From assembly GCF_014522265.1 (NCBI RefSeq), contig NZ_CP017024.1, forward strand, positions 3,792,501 through 3,856,500: a stretch of 64,000 nt of DNA, in the 5' to 3' direction. Under the pieces are notes generated by a model. The model had not been told where the DNA came from. It was given only the letters and a program-made list of their open reading frames with translations, and ran no database searches. This DNA comes from Pseudomonas oryzihabitans. Its GTDB lineage: Bacteria; Pseudomonadota; Gammaproteobacteria; Pseudomonadales; Pseudomonadaceae. Positions within the stretch are counted from its first letter, which is position 1; every line of letters begins with the position of its first letter. A program made the position numbers and the translations under genes. This document shows, piece after piece, positions 1 to 10,728 of this stretch.

Positions 1-2310
<2,310 letters not shown>

Positions 2311-2466
2311 ATAACACCCAAACAATCTGACCGCGTGTCAGAGCGTGAGGAAGACGACGCCGAAAACGGCGCGTGGGTTCGCAAGACCCAAGACGAGTTG
2401 TCTACTTCGATCACAGACCCAATTGGGCCAGCCAGGCAGCCTCATCGCCTGGTCAGCCAACCGAAT

Positions 2467-2584
2467 TGCTTGACGAACATAGAGCATTGGAACCACCTGA
2501 TCCCTTCCCGAACTCAGAAGTGAAACGATGCATCGCCGATGGTAGTGTGGGGTTTCCCCATGTGAGAGTAGGTCATCGTCAAGC
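2467..2584 (+). rRNA. rrf: 5S ribosomal RNA
   Basis: Typical Pseudomonas 5S sequence. It starts tgcttgacga and ends tcgtcaagc, and these ends pair to close helix I. The internal landmarks gaaccacctgatcc and cgaactcagaagtgaaac are present. It lies about 157 bases after the 23S end, with no tRNA in the spacer. End points are accurate to a few bases. Confidence 0.95.
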
Positions 2585-2597
2585 GCCTAACACCCAG

Positions 2598-2636
2598 CAC
2601 CCCCGCTCAGTTCACTCTGGCGGGGGTGTTGTCTTT
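2598..2636 (+). terminator. Rho-independent terminator of the rRNA operon
   Basis: A perfect 9-bp stem (cacccccgc at 2598-2606 with gcgggggtg at 2620-2628) has a 13-base loop and is followed by the T-rich ttgtcttt. It lies just after the 5S gene. Confidence 0.85.
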
Positions 2637-2729
2637 GGGGCGAGGAAAGTTTGACCGGGCGTCAGGGGCTTGAGGACTGGGAGCAGCTAATTGGCTAGCG
2701 GACGCCTGAAAGTTGCGTCGCTGAGGGTG

Positions 2730-2763
2730 CCCTCACCCTAGCCCTCTCCCCGGGGGAGAGGGG
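2730..2763. repeat. Palindromic intergenic repeat (ccctcaccctagccctctcc family)
   Basis: The sequence begins ccctcaccctagccc and contains the palindrome ccctctcccc (2742-2751) facing ggggagaggg (2754-2763). This is a well-known dispersed palindromic unit in intergenic DNA of Pseudomonas, Xanthomonas and relatives. Confidence 0.7.
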
Positions 2764-2830
2764 ACCAAAGGGCGCGGCGGCGGCGCTGGAGCAGTGCCCT
2801 GCTAGGCGAGTGCTGCTTCAAGTCCGCAAG

Positions 2831-2865
2831 AGCACAACAGCCTGGCTGCGCCGGGCTGTTGTGTT
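2831..2865. repeat. Inverted repeat (strong hairpin)
   Basis: Perfect 10-bp arms cacaacagcc (2833-2842) and ggctgttgtg (2854-2863) flank an 11-base loop; two weaker pairs extend the stem outward. It has no clear poly-T tail, so I class it as a palindromic repeat, although a terminator role is possible. Confidence 0.6.
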
Positions 2866-2886
2866 GGAAGCGCGGCACAGAATTAT

Positions 2887-2919
2887 CGTAGGTTGGGTTG
2901 AGCTTGCGAAGCCCAGCGC
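2887..2919. repeat. Dispersed repeat of the gtaggttgggttgagc...gaagccca type
   Basis: The unit reads gtaggttgggttgagc followed by ttgcgaagcccagc, an imperfect palindrome. Near-identical units (gtaggttgggctgagc...gaagcccaac) are common between genes in Pseudomonas and related genomes. Identification is from memory of this family. Confidence 0.55.
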
Positions 2920-3177
2920 CTTGAGGTCGCCGCAGGCATGACAGGCCTGGAAAAATGGCCATCAGGGCAGGCTCCGGTTATCCGGTTACTTGTGCAGCTG
3001 TCGAGCGTGCGCTGCCGATATAGCGAGTTGGCAAAACTACGTTGGCCGAGATCGACTGCAGCAGCCTGCCAGAGAATCCTCATAACCACCGGTAACCTGA
3101 CCGGGAATGATTCTGATCTAGTACATTTTCCTTAACCTTTTCGGTATACAATGCCCAATGGCCTAAGGCCGGTAGGC

Positions 3178-3209
3178 AAGGGGTGCGAAGCGTCGTACCC
3201 CTTTTTTCT
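3178..3209 (+). terminator. Orphan Rho-independent terminator upstream of gacA
   Basis: The arms aaggggt (3178-3184) and acccctt (3197-3203) extend inward through gcga/tcgt to an 11-bp stem with a 4-base loop, and the stem runs straight into tttttt. No gene on this strand lies between the rRNA terminator and this point. It may therefore end a short RNA starting after the -10-like tataca/tacaat at 3145-3152, or attenuate gacA transcription. The hairpin is clear; the role is inferred. Confidence 0.75.
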
Positions 3210-3327
3210 TTGCATGACCAACCAAATTTCTAGCGTGGCCCAGGATCCTATTCCTTGAACGTTAGGATCCGCGGACAGGTGCTCAGGTGACGCAAGCGAT
3301 GAAAGCGCAAGCGAAGGGGATTCGATT

Positions 3328-3972
3328 TTGATCAAGGTGCTAGTTGTCGACGACCATGATCTTGTTCGTACCGGCATCGTACGGATGCTCGCGGATGTAG
3401 CAGGAATCCAGGTCGTCGGCCAGGCAGACAGTGGCGAAAATGCATTGATGCTGGCCCGTGAACTTGAGCCGGATGTCGTCTTGATGGACGTCCGTATGCC
3501 CGGTATTGGTGGGCTGGAAGCTACGCGCAAGCTCTTGCGCACTCGGCCTGACCTGAAGGTGGTTGTCGTCACGGCCTGTGAGGAAGATCCCTTTCCGACA
3601 CGTCTGCTCCAGGCGGGCGCTGCGGGGTATCTGACTAAGGGGGCTGACATCGAAGAGATGATCACCGCCATCAAGCAGGCTTTTGCCGGTCGGCGGTATA
3701 TCAGTGCGCAGATTGCTCAGCAGCTCGCCTTGAAGCCCTTCCAGTCCAAGGCCGAAGCATCGCCGTTCGATCAGCTGTCCGAGCGTGAGATTCAGATCGC
3801 GCTGATGATCGCGGGCTGCCAGAAAGTCCAGGTCATTTCCGACAAGCTTTGTTTGTCGCCCAAGACCGTCAACACCTATCGCTATCGGATCTTCGAGAAA
3901 TTATCGATTACCAGCGATGTCGAACTGGCCATGTTGGCCGTTCGCCACGGCATGGTAGATGCAACGAGTTGA
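3328..3972 (+). CDS. gacA: Response regulator GacA (UvrY/FixJ family)
   Basis: Global two-component regulator. With the sensor GacS it activates small RNAs (RsmY/Z type) that titrate RsmA/CsrA and so controls secondary metabolism and biofilm traits. The 214-residue product has an N-terminal receiver domain (about 1-120) with Asp54 as phospho-acceptor in the motif [10 protein letters not shown], the [18 protein letters not shown] segment, and a C-terminal LuxR-type helix-turn-helix ([28 protein letters not shown]). The start is a TTG preceded by aagggga, as in other Pseudomonas gacA genes. uvrC begins two bases after its stop, the conserved gacA-uvrC arrangement. Confidence 0.96.
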   Translation: MIKVLVVDDHDLVRTGIVRMLADVAGIQVVGQADSGENALMLARELEPDVVLMDVRMPGIGGLEATRKLLRTRPDLKVVVVTACEEDPFPTRLLQAGAAGYLTKGADIEEMITAIKQAFAGRRYISAQIAQQLALKPFQSKAEASPFDQLSEREIQIALMIAGCQKVQVISDKLCLSPKTVNTYRYRIFEKLSITSDVELAMLAVRHGMVDATS

Positions 3973-3973
3973 T

Positions 3974-5800
3974 ATGAGTCAATCTTTCGATGCTGCGGCC
4001 TTTTTATCCGGTTGCAGTGGACGTCCGGGTGTCTACCGGATGTTCGATGAGGGCGGCAAGCTCCTCTATGTAGGTAAAGCAAAGAACCTCAAGAACCGCC
4101 TTTCGAGTTACTTCAGAAAGACCGGCTTGGCGCCCAAGACGGCTTCCATGGTGTCCAAGATCGCCCAGATCGAGACCACCATCACGGGCAACGAGACCGA
4201 AGCGCTCTTGCTGGAACAAAACCTCATCAAGCAGTGGCGTCCGCCCTACAACATCCTGTTGCGGGATGATAAGTCCTACCCCTACGTCTATCTTTCCACC
4301 GAGGATAAGTATCCTCGGCTGACCATTCACCGCGGCGAGAAGAGAGGAAAGGGACGCTATTTCGGGCCCTATCCCAGTGCCGGTGCCATCCGCGAAAGTC
4401 TCAATCTGCTGCAGAAAGCCTTCCAGGTGCGCCAGTGTGATGACAACTATTTCCGCAATCGCACGCGGCCCTGTCTGCAATACCAGATCAAGAGATGCAA
4501 AGGACCCTGCGTTGCGTTGGTGAGTGAGCAGGAATATGGCGAGGACGTTCGCCATTCCGCCATGTTTCTCGAGGGGCGCAGCAATGCCCTGGCCGAAGAG
4601 CTGCAAGTCAAGATGGAGAGTGCCTCGGTCAATCTGCAATTCGAGCGTGCTGCCGAGTTGCGCGATCAGGTGGCCTTGGTCAGGCGTGTCCAGGACCAGC
4701 AGAGTATCGAGGGAGGCACCGGCGACGTCGATGTCATCGCTGCGCTCGTCAACCCGGGTGGTGCCTGTGTCCACCTGGTCAGTGTCCGCGGTGGTCGGGT
4801 GCTGGGCAGCAAGAATTTCTTTCCGGAGGTGGGAATCGAGGAGGATTCCAGTGAGGTGCTGGTCGCCTTCCTGGAGCAGTACTATCTCGCTTACCTGGAA
4901 CGGGATCTGCCGGATGAGATCATCGTCAATTCCGTCCATGAGGACTTCGCTACGCTGATCGACGCCTTTGCCGAAGTCCATAAGCGGCAATTGGTCATCG
5001 CGCATCGCGTCCGCGGGACTCGGGCACGCTGGCAGCAGCTGGCGGTAACCAATGCGGAGCAGGCGTTGAATACACGTCTGGCCAATCGGCAGCACATGGG
5101 TGTGCGTTTCGACGCCCTGGTCCAGGCGCTGGATCTGCCCGAACCACCGCAACGGCTGGAATGCTTCGATATCAGTCATTCAAGTGGCGAGGCGACCGTG
5201 GCGTCCTGTGTGGTCTTCGGGCCGGAGGGACCGCTCAAATCGGATTATCGTCGTTACAATATCGAAGGCGTAACGGCCGGCGATGACTATGCGGCGATGC
5301 ATCAGGCGCTGACGCGTCGCTTCAGTCGGTTGAAAGCGGGCGAGGGCAAGTTGCCAGATATCTTGCTGGTGGATGGCGGCAAGGGCCAGCTGGCCATGGC
5401 CCGTGAGGTGCTGAGGGAGCTCGCCGTACCGGATCTGGTTTTGCTGGGGGTGGCCAAAGGCGTCACCCGCAAGCCCGGCCTCGAGGTCCTCTATCTGGAC
5501 GATCCCTCCAACGAATTCACCCTGCCGGCTCATTCGCCCGCGCTGCACCTCATTCAGCAGATCCGCGATGAGGCGCACCGTTTCGCGATTACCGGGCATC
5601 GCGCACGTCGCGGCAAGGCGCGCAGGACCTCCTCTCTGGAAGAGGTCGCTGGCATCGGACCCAAGCGCCGGCAGGAGCTCTTGAAGCACTTTGGTGGGCT
5701 CCGCGAATTGCAGCGCGCCAGCATCGAGGAAATTGCCAAAGCGCCCAGCATTAGCAAAAAGCTGGCCGAGCAGATTTATGCCGCCTTGCACAGCGAGTAG
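3974..5800 (+). CDS. uvrC: Excinuclease ABC subunit C
   Basis: Nucleotide excision repair endonuclease that makes both incisions around a lesion once UvrB has been loaded by UvrA. In order: a GIY-YIG nuclease domain ([23 protein letters not shown], residues about 10-95), a UVR motif that binds UvrB (about 200-240), an RNase H-like endonuclease domain ([19 protein letters not shown]) and C-terminal helix-hairpin-helix motifs ([13 protein letters not shown]). Length 608 residues matches the family. An in-frame ATG at 3959 would overlap gacA; the ATG at 3974, two bases after the gacA stop, gives the usual N-terminus. Confidence 0.97.
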   Translation: MSQSFDAAAFLSGCSGRPGVYRMFDEGGKLLYVGKAKNLKNRLSSYFRKTGLAPKTASMVSKIAQIETTITGNETEALLLEQNLIKQWRPPYNILLRDDKSYPYVYLSTEDKYPRLTIHRGEKRGKGRYFGPYPSAGAIRESLNLLQKAFQVRQCDDNYFRNRTRPCLQYQIKRCKGPCVALVSEQEYGEDVRHSAMFLEGRSNALAEELQVKMESASVNLQFERAAELRDQVALVRRVQDQQSIEGGTGDVDVIAALVNPGGACVHLVSVRGGRVLGSKNFFPEVGIEEDSSEVLVAFLEQYYLAYLERDLPDEIIVNSVHEDFATLIDAFAEVHKRQLVIAHRVRGTRARWQQLAVTNAEQALNTRLANRQHMGVRFDALVQALDLPEPPQRLECFDISHSSGEATVASCVVFGPEGPLKSDYRRYNIEGVTAGDDYAAMHQALTRRFSRLKAGEGKLPDILLVDGGKGQLAMAREVLRELAVPDLVLLGVAKGVTRKPGLEVLYLDDPSNEFTLPAHSPALHLIQQIRDEAHRFAITGHRARRGKARRTSSLEEVAGIGPKRRQELLKHFGGLRELQRASIEEIAKAPSISKKLAEQIYAALHSE

Positions 5801-5831
5801 AATCGCCTCACGTTCACCAATAGCCGCGCCA

Positions 5832-6392
5832 ATGAATATTCCAAATCTGCTTACCGTACTGCGCGTCTTCCTCATTCCCCTGTTCGTCATCCTGTTCTAC
5901 CTGCCGGTCCACTGGAGCTACTGGACCGCCAGCACCGTCTTCGCGATCGCCTGTGCGACCGACTGGCTGGATGGTTATCTGGCGCGGCGGCTGGGGCAGA
6001 GCACGCCCTTTGGTGCCTTTCTGGATCCGGTAGCGGACAAGCTCATCGTCGCCGTGGCCTTGGTGTTGCTGGTACAGGAGCACGCCAACGCCTGGCTGAC
6101 GCTGCCCGCCGTCATCATCGTCGGGCGCGAGATCGTCGTATCGGCGTTGCGGGAGTGGATGGCCGAGCTGGGTGCCCGTGCCCAGGTCGCGGTCTCCAAT
6201 CTGGGCAAATGGAAGACTGCGGCGCAGATGTTGGCCCTGGTCATCCTGCTGGCCAATCCGCCGCAGATGACCTTCTGGGTCATCAGCGGCTACGCCTTGC
6301 TTATCGTCGCGGCGGCGCTGACGCTGTGGTCCATGTGCACCTATCTGATGGCGGCCTGGCCGCATCTGATGAGCGCCGAGAAAAAGAAATAA
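5832..6392 (+). CDS. pgsA: CDP-diacylglycerol-glycerol-3-phosphate 3-phosphatidyltransferase
   Basis: Inner-membrane enzyme making phosphatidylglycerol phosphate, the committed step to phosphatidylglycerol and cardiolipin. The 186-residue protein begins [17 protein letters not shown] and carries the CDP-alcohol phosphatidyltransferase signature D-G-x2-A-R-x8-G-x3-D-x3-D as [22 protein letters not shown]...D, with four or five hydrophobic segments. The ATG at 5832 is chosen because upstream in-frame starts lie inside uvrC. It sits 31 bases after uvrC, the usual gacA-uvrC-pgsA operon, and is followed by tRNA genes with their own promoter. Confidence 0.96.
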   Translation: MNIPNLLTVLRVFLIPLFVILFYLPVHWSYWTASTVFAIACATDWLDGYLARRLGQSTPFGAFLDPVADKLIVAVALVLLVQEHANAWLTLPAVIIVGREIVVSALREWMAELGARAQVAVSNLGKWKTAAQMLALVILLANPPQMTFWVISGYALLIVAAALTLWSMCTYLMAAWPHLMSAEKKK

Positions 6393-6409
6393 GTTTTTGA
6401 ATCAATGGC

Positions 6410-6437
6410 TTGACATGAAGGGTGGCTCAGATAGAAT
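6410..6437 (+). promoter_or_regulatory. Sigma-70 promoter of the tRNA cluster
   Basis: A consensus -35 TTGACA (6410-6415) lies 16 bases before the -10 TAGAAT (6432-6437). Transcription would start about 8-10 bases before tRNA-Gly at 6453. Confidence 0.8.
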
Positions 6438-6452
6438 GGCGCCCGTCACCAA

Positions 6453-6528
<76 letters not shown>

Positions 6529-6564
6529 TGTTTTACATGAGTGTCGCAAGACATTCAGGTTTGA

Positions 6565-6638
6565 GGCCGGGTGGCAGAGTGGTCATGCAGCGGATTGCAA
6601 ATCCGTGTACGCCGGTTCGATTCCGACCTCGGCCTCCA
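6565..6638 (+). tRNA. tRNA-Cys (anticodon GCA)
   Basis: 74-base cloverleaf ending in CCA. The acceptor ggccggg pairs with ctcggcc including one G-T pair. The anticodon GCA at 6597-6599 lies in the loop between cggat and atccg, and the T-loop is gttcgattc. Confidence 0.96.
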
Positions 6639-6646
6639 CTATTGAG

Positions 6647-6678
6647 AGCCCCGTAGATCCCTGGTCTACGGGGCTTTT
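6647..6678 (+). terminator. Rho-independent terminator after tRNA-Cys
   Basis: A perfect 11-bp stem, agccccgtaga (6647-6657) with tctacggggct (6665-6675), and a 7-base loop, followed by tttt. It separates the Gly/Cys pair from tRNA-Leu. Confidence 0.88.
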
Positions 6679-6745
6679 CATCATCCAGGGATGTGTGAAT
6701 ACTGGATCAGGTTCTACGAATCCGGTCGTCTGAGGATTCGGTTCT

Positions 6746-6832
6746 GCCCGAGTGGTGAAACTGGTAGACACAAGGGACTTAAAATCCCTCGACTTAACGG
6801 TCGTGCCGGTTCGATTCCGGCCTCGGGCACCA
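6746..6832 (+). tRNA. tRNA-Leu (anticodon TAA)
   Basis: 87-base class II tRNA ending in CCA. The acceptor gcccgag pairs with ctcgggc; the anticodon TAA is at 6780-6782; the long variable arm is gacttaacggtcgt; the T-loop is gttcgattc. Confidence 0.96.
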
Positions 6833-6840
6833 TTCAAATG

Positions 6841-6872
6841 AAAAGGCCACTCCTGTTCGAGTGGCCTTTTTC
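6841..6872. terminator. Bidirectional terminator after tRNA-Leu
   Basis: Stem aaaaggccact (6841-6851) with agtggcctttt (6860-6870) and an 8-base loop. The A-run on the left and T-run on the right let it end both tRNA-Leu and the converging gene at 6875-7135. Confidence 0.85.
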
Positions 6873-6874
6873 GT

Positions 6875-7135
6875 TTAGGAGGGAATCGTCCAGTAGGGTG
6901 TTTCATCCGCGTCGCGCTCGATGCGTGAGCGGCTGTCGAGGATGAAGGCTTCGAGCATGGCCGCGTCGAGCAATTCGGTGCGGGCGATGGGGCGATTGAG
7001 TACCGACTGACCGCTACGAGAGAAGACCTCGACATCGTAGGCACGTTGATCTCGCGTGGAGATAACGCAGCGCAGGGGTTCGAATCCGCCTTTCAGGGTG
7101 TTGAAGGCGCTGGCGAGTTCGACATAGAGGGTCAT
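6875..7135 (-). CDS. Conserved hypothetical protein, 86 residues
   Basis: I do not recognise this family. The product is a small soluble protein of 86 residues, rich in charged residues, with no signal peptide or membrane segment. The start MTLYVELASAF (ATG at 7135) is chosen over an upstream in-frame ATG because aggaag lies about 12 bases before it. It converges on tRNA-Leu and shares the terminator at 6841-6872. Base composition resembles the neighbouring genes, supporting real coding. Confidence 0.6.
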   Translation of the reverse strand: MTLYVELASAFNTLKGGFEPLRCVISTRDQRAYDVEVFSRSGQSVLNRPIARTELLDAAMLEAFILDSRSRIERDADETPYWTIPS

Positions 7136-7261
7136 CCGGAAGAGCTTCCTGTTCAAAGGTGGCACTGTGACAGCATTGGCTGCTACAGGGTTTCACCTTT
7201 GCAGAAACGTGCCGTCATATCGCGATGCTAGTCGCAAAATTCCGGCCCTGCTTTCGGAGTT

Positions 7262-7489
7262 TTATTGCCAGCCTTGCAGCCAGCATTCTGCATCCTGCAA
7301 CTCGTGCCAGTCCAGCGTCCAGGTACGACGAGTGAGAACGGCTTGTATATCTATCTGCGATATGGGGTCGGTCTCGACTTCCGGGGTATGCACCCGTGTC
7401 ACGATGAAATGCTTTTGCCGTTCGCGTGGCTGGACGGCCGTCCATTTGCTGAGCAGCAGCTTGCTGGGATTGATCTGGCGTTGCTTCAT
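7262..7489 (-). CDS. TIGR02450 family Trp-rich protein
   Basis: A 75-residue protein of the TIGR02450 family, small proteins of unknown function seen in Pseudomonas and marine bacteria. Typical features are visible: NPSKLLLSKWTAVQP near the start, then KHFIVTRV, IQAVLTRR and a C-terminal WHELQD...WLQGW with several conserved tryptophans. Its ATG overlaps the chaC stop codon (ATGA), so it is probably translationally coupled to chaC. Confidence 0.8.
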   Translation of the reverse strand: MKQRQINPSKLLLSKWTAVQPRERQKHFIVTRVHTPEVETDPISQIDIQAVLTRRTWTLDWHELQDAECWLQGWQ

Positions 7490-8150
7490 CCCTGCATGGC
7501 CTCCAGCAGCGGTGCGCTGCGATAGCGCTGCAGCAGGGCTTCCAGGTTGCGATCGGGCATGGCGTGAGCCCTGAGCGCCGTGATGGTGCGTTCGACGTAC
7601 TCCAGGGTGGTGCCGAAATGGCCGCAGGCTTCGGTCAGGACGCGATTGAGGATGTCGTCGGACAGGCTGCCGGCATAGCAGGGGAGATTGCGTTTCAGCA
7701 CGAAGCCGAGCGCCTGGATCTTGCTGCCGTCTTCCAGGTGGCATTGCAGCCAGCGAGGACGGTAGGAGCCATCCGGCATTTCGCGTTTCCAGAGGGCCAG
7801 CAGATGGTCGTCCAGTTGATCATCGGGCAACTGGTAGGCGAAGCCCGAGCAGGAGCCGCCGCGATCCAGGCCCAGTACCAGGCCGGGTTGTTCGGGGTGC
7901 CGCGATGCAGCTGGGACCAGAGATAGAGACCGCGGTGATAGCCGTGCACCCGCGCCCGGCGAACGTCGACCGCGGGGCACTCGGGGCGCCAGATCAGCGA
8001 GCCATAGGCGAACAGCCACACCGGGCCGGGTTGGCGTTGGGCCAGGGTGGCCTCCAGAGAGGCTACGAGTTCCGGATGGGTGAGCGGGGTGGCGGGCGCC
8101 AGCTTGGGGGGATAGGAGTCGTGGATGCTGGAAGAAATCTGTCTGTGCAT
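7486..8150 (-). pseudogene. chaC: Gamma-glutamylcyclotransferase ChaC-like gene, interrupted by a frameshift
   Basis: ChaC-type enzymes degrade glutathione to 5-oxoproline and Cys-Gly. The N-terminal part (ATG at 8150) carries the substrate-binding signature LFAYGSLIWRPE and reads to LHRGTP; the expected continuation (PGLVLGLDRGGSCSGFAYQL, DILNRVLTEACGHFGTTLEYV) lies in another frame and ends at 7486. The shift is at the cccc run complementary to 7894-7897, where one extra base would restore a single protein of about 221 residues. All family landmarks are otherwise present. This is either a true pseudogene or a one-base sequencing error; several similar cases in the window favour the latter. 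Confidence 0.85.
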
Positions 8151-8316
8151 ATATTGCCTGGTCCTCTACCGCTGGAGCTGCCAGGTCTAGGGACCCGGCA
8201 CTAAGATCCTAACGAAAGTCCGGGAAGAACTCCTAGACCGTTCGTGCCCATCTTTATGACGCCTGGTTAGGTTGCAGCGAGAACCATGCCAACGCCTTGG
8301 CAAAAATCACCAGCCG

Positions 8317-8343
8317 AAAAAAAGCCCGACAGATGTCGGGCTT
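8317..8343 (-). terminator. Rho-independent terminator of ahpF
   Basis: Stem aagcccgac (8322-8330) with gtcgggctt (8335-8343) and a 4-base loop. The A-run at 8317-8322 reads as a T-tract on the minus strand, just past the ahpF stop codon. Confidence 0.88.
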
Positions 8344-8363
8344 GGAGTGGAGCGTCAGATCGA

Positions 8364-9923
8364 TCAGGCGCTGGTGCGGATCAGGTGATCGAAGGCGGCC
8401 AGGGAGGCCTTGGCGCCTTCGCCCAGGGCGATGATGATCTGCTTGTAGGGTACGGTGGTGACGTCGCCCGCCGCGAACACGCCAGGCAGGGAGGTCTGGC
8501 AGCGCGCGTCCACTTCGATCTCGCCACGTGGCGACAGCTCCACGGTGCCCTTGAGCCAGTCGGTGTTGGGTACCAGACCGATCTGCACGAAGACGCCTTC
8601 TAGGTCGATATGGTGGAACTCGCTGGAATTGCGGTCCTTGTAGACCAGGCCGTTGACCTTCTGGCCGTCACCCTTGACTTCACTGGTGAGCGCACTGGTG
8701 ATGACGGTCACGTTGGGCAGGCTGAACAGCTTGCGCTGCAGCACGGCGTCGGCACGCAGCTGGCCGTCGTACTCGATCAGGGTCACCTGGGCGACGATGC
8801 CGGCGAGGTCGATGGCTGCCTCGACTCCCGAGTTGCCGCCGCCGACCACGGCGACGCGCTTGCCCTTGAACAGGGGACCGTCGCAGTGCGGGCAGTAGGC
8901 TACGCCGCGGTTACGGTATTCCTGCTCACCCGGCACATTCATCTCACGCCAGCGGGCACCGGTGGCAAGGATCAGCGTCTTGGCCTTGAGCGAGCCACCA
9001 TCGGCGAAGCGTACTTCGTGCAGACCGCTAGCGTCGTGGGCCGGAATCAGCTGCTCGGCGCGCTGCAGGTTCATGATGTCGACTTCGTACTGCTTGACGT
9101 GCTCTTCGAGCGCCATGGCCAGCTTCGGGCCTTCGGTCTCCTTGATGGAGATGAAGTTCTCGATGGCGAGGGTGTCCAGCACCTGGCCGCCAAAGCGCTC
9201 GGCGGCGACGCCGGTGCGGATGCCCTTGCGCGCGGCATAGACGGCTGCTGCAGCACCAGCGGGGCCGCCACCAATGACCAGGACGTCGAAGGCGTCCTTG
9301 GCCTTGAGCTTGTCGGCGGAGCGGGCGGCGGCGCCGGTGTCGAGTTTGGCGACGATCTCTTCCAGGCCCATGCGGCCCTGGCCGAAGGGTTCGCCGTTCA
9401 GGTAGACGCTGGGCACGGCCATGATCCGGCGGCGCTCGACTTCGTCCTGGAACAGGGCGCCGTCGACGGCGACGTGCTTGACCCGGGGATTGAGCACGGC
9501 CATGAGATTCAGGGCTTGCACCACGTCCGGGCAGTTCTGGCAGGACAGGGAAAAATAGGTTTCGAACTGGTAGTCGCCGTCGAGGGCCTTGACCTGCTCG
9601 ATGACGTCCTGGCTGGCCTTGGACGGATGACCGCCAACCTGGAGCAGGGCCAGGACCAGGGACGTAAATTCGTGGCCCATGGGCAGACCGGCGAAGCGCA
9701 GGTCGATGTTCTGACCGGGGGTCAGCAGGGCGAAGGAGGGACGACGCTCATCGCTGCCGTCGGTGCTGAGGCTGACCTGATCGGACAGGCTGGCGATATC
9801 CTGCAGCAGGCTGTGCATTTCACGGGACTTCGCGCCATCGTCGAGGGACGCGACGATCTCGATGGGGCGCGTGACGCGTTCGAGGTAGGTCTTGAGCTGG
9901 GCTTTCAGATTTGCGTCCAACAT
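8364..9923 (-). CDS. ahpF: Alkyl hydroperoxide reductase subunit F
   Basis: NADH-dependent flavoprotein disulfide reductase that regenerates AhpC. The 519-residue protein has an N-terminal tandem thioredoxin-like domain with the CQNC motif (near residue 130) and a thioredoxin-reductase-like body with the FAD fold [19 protein letters not shown], the redox-active CPHC of [11 protein letters not shown] and the NADH-binding fold [14 protein letters not shown]. The start [15 protein letters not shown] at 9923 matches the family N-terminus; an ATG ten codons upstream is less likely. It is the second gene of ahpC-ahpF, 83 bases after ahpC. Confidence 0.96.
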   Translation of the reverse strand: MLDANLKAQLKTYLERVTRPIEIVASLDDGAKSREMHSLLQDIASLSDQVSLSTDGSDERRPSFALLTPGQNIDLRFAGLPMGHEFTSLVLALLQVGGHPSKASQDVIEQVKALDGDYQFETYFSLSCQNCPDVVQALNLMAVLNPRVKHVAVDGALFQDEVERRRIMAVPSVYLNGEPFGQGRMGLEEIVAKLDTGAAARSADKLKAKDAFDVLVIGGGPAGAAAAVYAARKGIRTGVAAERFGGQVLDTLAIENFISIKETEGPKLAMALEEHVKQYEVDIMNLQRAEQLIPAHDASGLHEVRFADGGSLKAKTLILATGARWREMNVPGEQEYRNRGVAYCPHCDGPLFKGKRVAVVGGGNSGVEAAIDLAGIVAQVTLIEYDGQLRADAVLQRKLFSLPNVTVITSALTSEVKGDGQKVNGLVYKDRNSSEFHHIDLEGVFVQIGLVPNTDWLKGTVELSPRGEIEVDARCQTSLPGVFAAGDVTTVPYKQIIIALGEGAKASLAAFDHLIRTSA

Positions 9924-9950
9924 GGCGACGTGGCTTCCGTAAAAAATGGG

Positions 9951-9987
9951 CAAAAAAAGAGCGCGCGGGCAAGGCGCCCGGGCGCTC
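9951..9987 (-). terminator. Intercistronic hairpin/attenuator between ahpC and ahpF
   Basis: On the minus strand gagcgc (9987-9982) pairs with gcgctc (9964-9959), with an inner cgggc/gcccg stem, followed directly by seven T residues. It looks like a terminator between the two genes and would make AhpC more abundant than AhpF. Confidence 0.7.
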
Positions 9988-10006
9988 GGGCTAGATCAGG
10001 CGGGCG

Positions 10007-10570
10007 TTAGATCTTGCCGACCAGGTCCAGCGAGGGGGTCAGGGTCGCTTCGCCTTCTTTCCACTTGGCCGGGCAGACTTCGCCCGGGTGGTTGGCGACG
10101 TACTGGGCGGCGCGGACCTTGCGCAGCAGTTCGCTGGCATCACGGCCGATACCGTTGTCGTGGATTTCGCACAGCTTGATCTGACCTTCCGGGTTGATCA
10201 GGAAGGTGCCGCGCAGGGCCAGGCCTTCTTCTTCGATCAGCACTTCGAAGTTGCGTGCCAGGCGAGCGGTGGGATCGCCTACCAGCGGGTACTTGACCTT
10301 CTTGATGGCTTCCGAGGTGTCGTGCCAGGCCTTGTGGGCGAAGTGGGTGTCGCAGGACACGCCATAGATCTCTACGCCCAGCTTCTGGAACTCGGGGTAC
10401 AGGTCAGCAAGGTCTTCCAGCTCGGTGGGGCACACGAAGGTGAAGTCAGCCGGGTAGAACACGATGGCGGACCACTTGCCCTTCAGATCGGCCTCGGTCA
10501 CCTGGACGAATTTGCCATTGTGGTAGGCAGTCGCGGTGAAAGGCTTCACTTCGGTGTTGATCAGGGACAT
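10007..10570 (-). CDS. ahpC: Alkyl hydroperoxide reductase subunit C (2-Cys peroxiredoxin)
   Basis: Peroxiredoxin that reduces organic peroxides, H2O2 and peroxynitrite in the cytoplasm. The 187-residue protein has the peroxidatic Cys47 in FTFVCPTEL and the resolving cysteine near residue 166 in GEVCPAKW, typical of AhpC. A strong ribosome-binding site (aaggag) precedes the ATG at 10570. It is transcribed with ahpF from a promoter that carries an OxyR-like site at 10648-10684. Confidence 0.97.
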   Translation of the reverse strand: MSLINTEVKPFTATAYHNGKFVQVTEADLKGKWSAIVFYPADFTFVCPTELEDLADLYPEFQKLGVEIYGVSCDTHFAHKAWHDTSEAIKKVKYPLVGDPTARLARNFEVLIEEEGLALRGTFLINPEGQIKLCEIHDNGIGRDASELLRKVRAAQYVANHPGEVCPAKWKEGEATLTPSLDLVGKI

Positions 10571-10618
10571 TGATGACTCCTTGATGGGTTTAAGTCAGGG
10601 TTGAAATCGATAGGACGC

Positions 10619-10684
10619 ATACTAATCGCAGTTTGACGATTCACCTCATTGTTAAAGGCGATGCTGGCGATTAGGCGCCTCTAT
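10619..10684 (-). promoter_or_regulatory. Candidate OxyR-activated ahpC promoter
   Basis: On the minus strand the tetramers ATAG-N7-TAAT-N7-ATCG-N7-CAAT (10684 down to 10648) match the OxyR pattern ATAG-N7-CTAT-N7-ATAG-N7-CTAT at 12 of 16 positions with exact spacing. It directly abuts a poor -35 (GAGGTG, 10647-10642), followed 17 bases later by the -10 TAGTAT (10624-10619). A weak -35 touching an upstream OxyR box is the expected layout for an OxyR-activated gene. Seen by eye only. Confidence 0.6.
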
Positions 10685-10728
10685 CGGATACTACAGGTTA
10701 TGAAGGAAATCAGTACCTTAGCCAAACC

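Larger units (their letters stand above)
2640..3327. other. Intergenic region between the rRNA operon and gacA
   Basis: No convincing protein-coding gene was found in these 688 bases; short frames on both strands lack ribosome-binding sites and match no recognisable family. The stretch holds three different palindromic repeats (2730-2763, 2831-2865, 2887-2919) and an orphan terminator hairpin (3178-3209), each listed separately. The final part must also carry the gacA promoter, which I could not place with confidence. Confidence 0.7.
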
